A stretch of DNA of 15,324 nucleotides from Clostridiales bacterium (lineage in GTDB: Bacteria; Bacillota; Clostridia; Lachnospirales; WQUN01). Each line of letters starts with the position of its first letter. The first letter of the stretch is position 1. A program made the position numbers and the translations under genes. Shown in pieces: positions 12,096-15,324 of this stretch. The notes beneath the pieces are model-generated. The model did not search any database, was not told the DNA's origin, and worked only from the letters and a program-made list of their open reading frames with translations. The stretch lies in assembly GCA_031289625.1 (NCBI GenBank), contig JAITPB010000052.1, positions 1 to 15,324 of the forward strand, in the 5' to 3' direction.

Positions 12096-13040
12096 ATGAA
12101 AAAACTAAAGCTGATATACAATCCCAATTCCGGCGATAAAACGTTTAAGCAATCGCTCGACGATTGCGTGCGGGTTTTTCAGGACAGCGGCTATGCGGTG
12201 GATCTTTTGCGAGCCGCTTCTATGGATGCGCTCGGCGAACATATTTCGGAAATGCGCGATTATGATCGCGTGATTGTCTCCGGCGGAGACGGCAGTGTCA
12301 ACCTGGCGTTAAACGCGATGATAAACCAGCAGGTTCGTGTTCCTCTGGGCGTTATTCCTGCGGGCGCGGCCAATGACTTCGCCTCTTTCCTCAAGACGCC
12401 GCCAGAGCCGGCCAAGGCGGCGGAGGCGTTAATGCGCGGATCGGTGGTGGATTGTGATATTGGACAGGTGAATGAGCGGTATTTTATCAATGTATGCGCC
12501 GCCGGACTGTTTTCGAATATTTCCACGCAAGTGGATAACAGCGCGAAGGACGTACTGGGTAAATTTGCTTATTATTTGAAAGCGCTGAGCCAGTTAAGCA
12601 ATGTCGAGCCGATTCCCATCCGGATTGTTACGTCCACTGAAACCATCGATGAGGAAGTCTATTTGTTTATTATCCTGAACACCGCGGGTGCGGGCGGTTT
12701 TGATAAGATCTGTCCGGCCGCCTCGATTCAAGACGGCTTATTTGAATTTATCGCGCTTCGGGCGAAACCGGTAATAGAACTTACGCCGCTTTTGATCAAA
12801 ATATTCCGCGGCGATGTCATAGACGATAACGCGGTTTTGCATCTGCGGGACGCTTATTTTTATATCGAATGCCGCACAGAAAGTTCTATGGAAACCGATG
12901 TGGACGGAGAGGAAGGGCCGAAAATGCCAATCGAAGTGACCAATCATAAACAGAGTTTTCCGATCATTCTGCCGGAAATCCGAACAGATAAATCCGAACC
13001 CCGGCCAGAGCTTCGAAAGGAAAATGAACATGCGCGTTGA
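12096..13040 (+). CDS. YegS/DgkB-type lipid kinase (diacylglycerol kinase catalytic domain)
   Basis: Proteins of this family phosphorylate membrane lipids such as diacylglycerol at the inner face of the membrane, recycling them into phospholipid synthesis. The 314-residue length fits. Motifs visible: LIYNPNSGD at 6-14, VSGGDGSVNLALNAM near 61-75 (the GGDGT nucleotide loop, here GGDGS), and GVIPAGAANDFASFL near 85-99 (family GTxNDFA, with Ala replacing Thr). The C-terminal beta-sandwich includes YFINVCAAGLFSNIS and a late VDGEEG segment. I start at ATG 12096 because GGGAG (12082-12086) lies 9 nt upstream; ATG 12087 directly abuts that site. The gene is headed by its own promoter and overlaps argS by 11 bp. 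The lipid substrate cannot be told from sequence; diacylglycerol is the default guess and another lipid is possible. Confidence 0.92.
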   Translation: MKKLKLIYNPNSGDKTFKQSLDDCVRVFQDSGYAVDLLRAASMDALGEHISEMRDYDRVIVSGGDGSVNLALNAMINQQVRVPLGVIPAGAANDFASFLKTPPEPAKAAEALMRGSVVDCDIGQVNERYFINVCAAGLFSNISTQVDNSAKDVLGKFAYYLKALSQLSNVEPIPIRIVTSTETIDEEVYLFIILNTAGAGGFDKICPAASIQDGLFEFIALRAKPVIELTPLLIKIFRGDVIDDNAVLHLRDAYFYIECRTESSMETDVDGEEGPKMPIEVTNHKQSFPIILPEIRTDKSEPRPELRKENEHAR

Positions 13041-14781
13041 TTTTAAGGCGGCGATCGCCGCAGAAATTTCCAAAGCCGTTTCCGCCAAAAACCCAGACGC
13101 CGCCGCGCAGGAAAACTGGGCGGGCTTTTTGGAGACGCCGCCCAATCCAGAAATGGGCGATATCGCTTTTCCCTGCTTCCGGCTGGCCAAAATATTCAAA
13201 AAATCACCCGCCCAAATTGCCCAGGAATTGCTGGGCTCCCTAGAAAACGCCCCATTGCCTTTTTTGTCTAAAGCCGTGCCGGCGGGCGGCTATTTGAATT
13301 TTTATCTTGACAGAAGCGCCTATGTTGAACAGGCGCTGAAACCCATCGCGGAGCAAAAAGAAAAATACGGTTCCTCCCGTGCGGGCGCGGAAAAAATCAT
13401 TACCATTGATTACTCTTCCCCCAACATCGCGAAGCACTTTCACGTGGGACATTTGGGTACCACCATGATCGGACATGCTCTGGTCAATATTTTACGCTTT
13501 TTGGGTTATACGGTGATAGGCATTAATTATTTGGGCGACTGGGGCACGCAGTTTGGCAAACTGATCACCGCCTACCAAAAATGGGGAGACAAAAATGAAA
13601 TAGAACGCACAGGGATTGACGCGCTGGTGGAACTGTATATTCGCTTTCACCAGGAAGCGGAAAAAGATAAAAGCCTGGAAGAGGAAGCGCGCGCCTGGCT
13701 GGTTAGAATGCAAAACGGAGAAGAAGAAGCCCTTGCCCTCTGGAGACGCTTTGGCGAAATCAGTATGACAGAGTATCAGCGCGTATACCAGCGGCTGGGC
13801 ATTACGTTTGAATCCTACCGTGGCGAAAGCTATTACAACGATAAACTGGATTCCGTCGTCCAGGAACTGAAAGAAAAAAATTTGCTGACCGAGAGCCAAG
13901 GCGCTATGATTGTGGATCTGTCGGAGCATCAAATGCCGCCTTGCCTGATTTTGCGCAGCGACGGCGGTTCCCTGTATCCAACCCGGGACATTGCCGCCGC
14001 CCTGGACAGAAAAAATACCTATCGCTTTACCAAGAGCCTGTATGTCACCGGCATGGATCAATGCCTGCATTTCGCGCAGTGGATGAAAGTCATTGAACTG
14101 ATGGGCTATGATTGGGCGAAAGATATGGTTCATATCCCCTATGGCATGGTGGTCTTTGAAGGCGGCAAGGTGTCCACACGCAACGGGCATGTCATTAAAA
14201 TGGAAGATTTATTAAATGAAGCGGCGGCGAAGACGCTGGACATCATTGAAAAAAAGAATCCCGGCCTCGAACGCAAAGAATCCGTGGCCGAACAAGTGGG
14301 CCTTGGCGCTGTCATATTTAATCAATTATTCAACAGCCGCATGAAGGATGTCTTATTTTCCTGGGAAAGGATTTTGAACTTTGAGGGTGAAACCGGCCCC
14401 TATGTCCAATATACGCACGCGCGGGCTTGCAGCGTGCTGGAGAAAGCGCGCCAGGCTAGCCTGGCGGAAGCGGATTGGGAGCCAATCTGGGATCAAATCG
14501 TTTGGAGCGTCTTGACGGACGAACATTCTTATGAAACGATCAAAATTTTGGAGCGGTTTCCCGACGCCATTGCGGAAGCCGCGGATAAATATGAACCGTT
14601 TCTGATATCGCGTTATTTAATCGCTTTGTCGCAGGCGTTTAATAAATTGTATCACTATAACCCCATCCTGACCGCTTCCCCGGAGGAAAAAGCGGGGCGC
14701 CTCGCTCTTGTGTTCTGCGTGAAAACGGTTTTGGCCGCTGGCCTGGCTCTTCTCGGGATCGCCGCGCCTGAAAAAATGTAG
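13030..14781 (+). CDS. argS: Arginyl-tRNA synthetase
   Basis: This enzyme attaches arginine to tRNA-Arg in the cytoplasm. The 583-residue protein has the class I layout: an N-terminal Add-1 domain at about 1-110 (EMGDIAFPCFRLAK), the catalytic core with SSPNIAKHFHVGHLGTTMIG and the HIGH-type HVGH at 138-141, LGDWGTQFGKLITAY near 168-182, and YVTGMDQCLHFAQ near 338-350. A C-terminal DALR-type anticodon-binding domain contains YVQYTHARACSVLEKA. The KMSKS position reads GKVSTRNGHV (379-388), lacking the second lysine. As in other such ArgRSs, a lysine just before HIGH (Lys135) may compensate. I prefer ATG 13030, with AAAGG 9 nt upstream, over ATG 13024, where the spacing is only 3 nt. It overlaps the lipid kinase by 11 bp, so translation is likely coupled. 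No T-box leader precedes it. Confidence 0.97.
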   Translation: MRVDFKAAIAAEISKAVSAKNPDAAAQENWAGFLETPPNPEMGDIAFPCFRLAKIFKKSPAQIAQELLGSLENAPLPFLSKAVPAGGYLNFYLDRSAYVEQALKPIAEQKEKYGSSRAGAEKIITIDYSSPNIAKHFHVGHLGTTMIGHALVNILRFLGYTVIGINYLGDWGTQFGKLITAYQKWGDKNEIERTGIDALVELYIRFHQEAEKDKSLEEEARAWLVRMQNGEEEALALWRRFGEISMTEYQRVYQRLGITFESYRGESYYNDKLDSVVQELKEKNLLTESQGAMIVDLSEHQMPPCLILRSDGGSLYPTRDIAAALDRKNTYRFTKSLYVTGMDQCLHFAQWMKVIELMGYDWAKDMVHIPYGMVVFEGGKVSTRNGHVIKMEDLLNEAAAKTLDIIEKKNPGLERKESVAEQVGLGAVIFNQLFNSRMKDVLFSWERILNFEGETGPYVQYTHARACSVLEKARQASLAEADWEPIWDQIVWSVLTDEHSYETIKILERFPDAIAEAADKYEPFLISRYLIALSQAFNKLYHYNPILTASPEEKAGRLALVFCVKTVLAAGLALLGIAAPEKM

Positions 14782-14870
14782 CCCGTTTCATACTCTTTTC
14801 GATGGGCGGCGTATATAACATTATCATCACTAAGGCGGTTTTACCGCTGCTCAACGAAAGGAAGTATACT

Positions 14871-15324
14871 ATGTATTGCAGAACGCATCCGACGAGAAGC
14901 GGCGTCTGTACGTGCAGTCAGTGCGGCGATTGGCTCTGTGAGGAATGCGCGGCGGAAGTGGACGGGCGTGTTTTTTGCAAATCCTGCGCGCAAAAATTAT
15001 CTCCCGCCATACCCGGACATACCCCGTGCCACGCGTATACTCCGAGGTATATTAGCTGGGGAGTGCTGTTTATTTTTTCTTTCCTGGCGCCAGGCATCAA
15101 CTACATGTATGAGGGCTTGATTAAACGCGGCCTGTTCGCCCTCTCCAGCTTTTTTTTATGCGCTTATCTGGCGGCGATTTTGAACCAGCCGTTTTTCGGC
15201 TGCCTCATTCCTATTTTGTGGATTACCTGCATTTTTGATGGCTTCCACATCCGCCGCAAAATAAACGCGGGCGTGACCGTCGAGGACAGCATTGACGACG
15301 TTCTGGGCTTTTTGAAAAAGAACA
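14871..15324 (+). CDS. B-box-like zinc-finger membrane protein, partial at window end
   Basis: An open frame begins at ATG 14871, behind GAAAGGAAG about 6 nt upstream, and runs off the window after 151 codons without a stop. Residues 3-39 hold four ligand pairs, C3/H6, C15/C18, C23/C26 and C36/C39, spaced as in a B-box or cross-brace zinc finger binding two zinc ions. Hydrophobic segments follow at about 61-77 (YISWGVLFIFSFLAPG region), 89-105 (LFALSSFFLCAYLAAIL) and 108-122 (FGCLIPILWITCIF). The loop between the first two, NYMYEGLIKRGL, resembles the GxGQxYxGxxKRG turn of TM2-like proteins. The last visible part (DGFHIRRKINAGVTVEDSID, then DVLGFLKK) is charged and probably cytoplasmic. Similar small zinc-finger/transmembrane proteins are common and uncharacterised in Clostridia. 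It lies 89 bp after argS with no terminator between, so it may be read from the same transcript. Confidence 0.82.
   Translation, partial: MYCRTHPTRSGVCTCSQCGDWLCEECAAEVDGRVFCKSCAQKLSPAIPGHTPCHAYTPRYISWGVLFIFSFLAPGINYMYEGLIKRGLFALSSFFLCAYLAAILNQPFFGCLIPILWITCIFDGFHIRRKINAGVTVEDSIDDVLGFLKKN

Noticed and set aside
12970..13030. T-box leader for argS
   Set aside because: argS begins inside the lipid kinase gene, leaving no room for a T-box, and no T-box signature is seen upstream of the operon.
13492..14190. 232-residue minus-strand frame opposite argS
   Set aside because: Antisense to conserved argS codons; long frames of this kind arise from codon bias.
1..15324. CRISPR array, insertion sequence, prophage or defence system
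   Set aside because: No spaced direct repeats, transposase or integrase frames, terminal inverted repeats or known defence domains were seen.

Overview
The window looks like a chromosomal segment of a spore-forming Firmicute, most likely a Clostridia-type organism of roughly balanced base composition. The pointers are a SpoVT regulator, a tig-clpP-clpX cluster, a DegV-family protein, a YegS/DgkB-type lipid kinase, near-consensus sigma-A promoters (TTGxxx-17-TATAAT) and strong Shine-Dalgarno (SD) sites. Several genes appear to start with TTG. I saw no phage genes, insertion sequences, CRISPR arrays, tRNA/rRNA genes or recognisable defence modules. It reads as core chromosome with a few poorly characterised genes.

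Layout. (1) 1-495: an AT-rich HxlR-family regulator with an unusual N-terminal cysteine cluster, behind its own promoter, which carries small inverted repeats. (2) 619-2052: glmM with its own extended -10 promoter. It converges on the leftward dus gene, and an 18-bp perfect stem lies between the two. (3) 2107-4123, minus strand: a PAS-HD-GYP protein (probable cyclic-di-GMP phosphodiesterase) whose 3' end overlaps dus, a tRNA-dihydrouridine synthase. (4) 4163-7551, minus strand: promoter, tig, clpP, clpX, then an intrinsic terminator. This is a classic protein folding/quality-control operon; the TTG start of clpP lies just after the tig stop. (5) 7556-7894, minus strand: a DUF503 (YlxP-like) gene with its own promoter. 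(6) 7924-10897, plus strand: a consensus promoter, a DegV-family lipid-binding protein, and an overlapping gene for a 679-residue membrane-anchored repeat protein that I do not recognise. (7) 10953-11758: a bidirectional terminator and spoVT (minus strand) with a long leader. (8) 11825-12034: a small two-helix membrane protein divergent from spoVT. (9) 12040-14781: promoter, YegS/DgkB-like lipid kinase, and argS overlapping it by 11 bp. (10) 14871 to the window end: a B-box-like zinc-finger membrane protein cut by the window edge.

Functionally the window mixes cell-wall precursor synthesis (GlmM), tRNA modification and charging (Dus, ArgRS), proteostasis (Tig/ClpP/ClpX), second-messenger turnover (HD-GYP), lipid handling (DegV, YegS) and sporulation control (SpoVT). 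The best candidate for undescribed biology is the 679-residue extracytoplasmic protein. It is built on about three tandem copies of a roughly 95-residue repeat and is translationally coupled to DegV. I did not find a clear new multi-gene system; the remaining findings are regulatory or architectural details.
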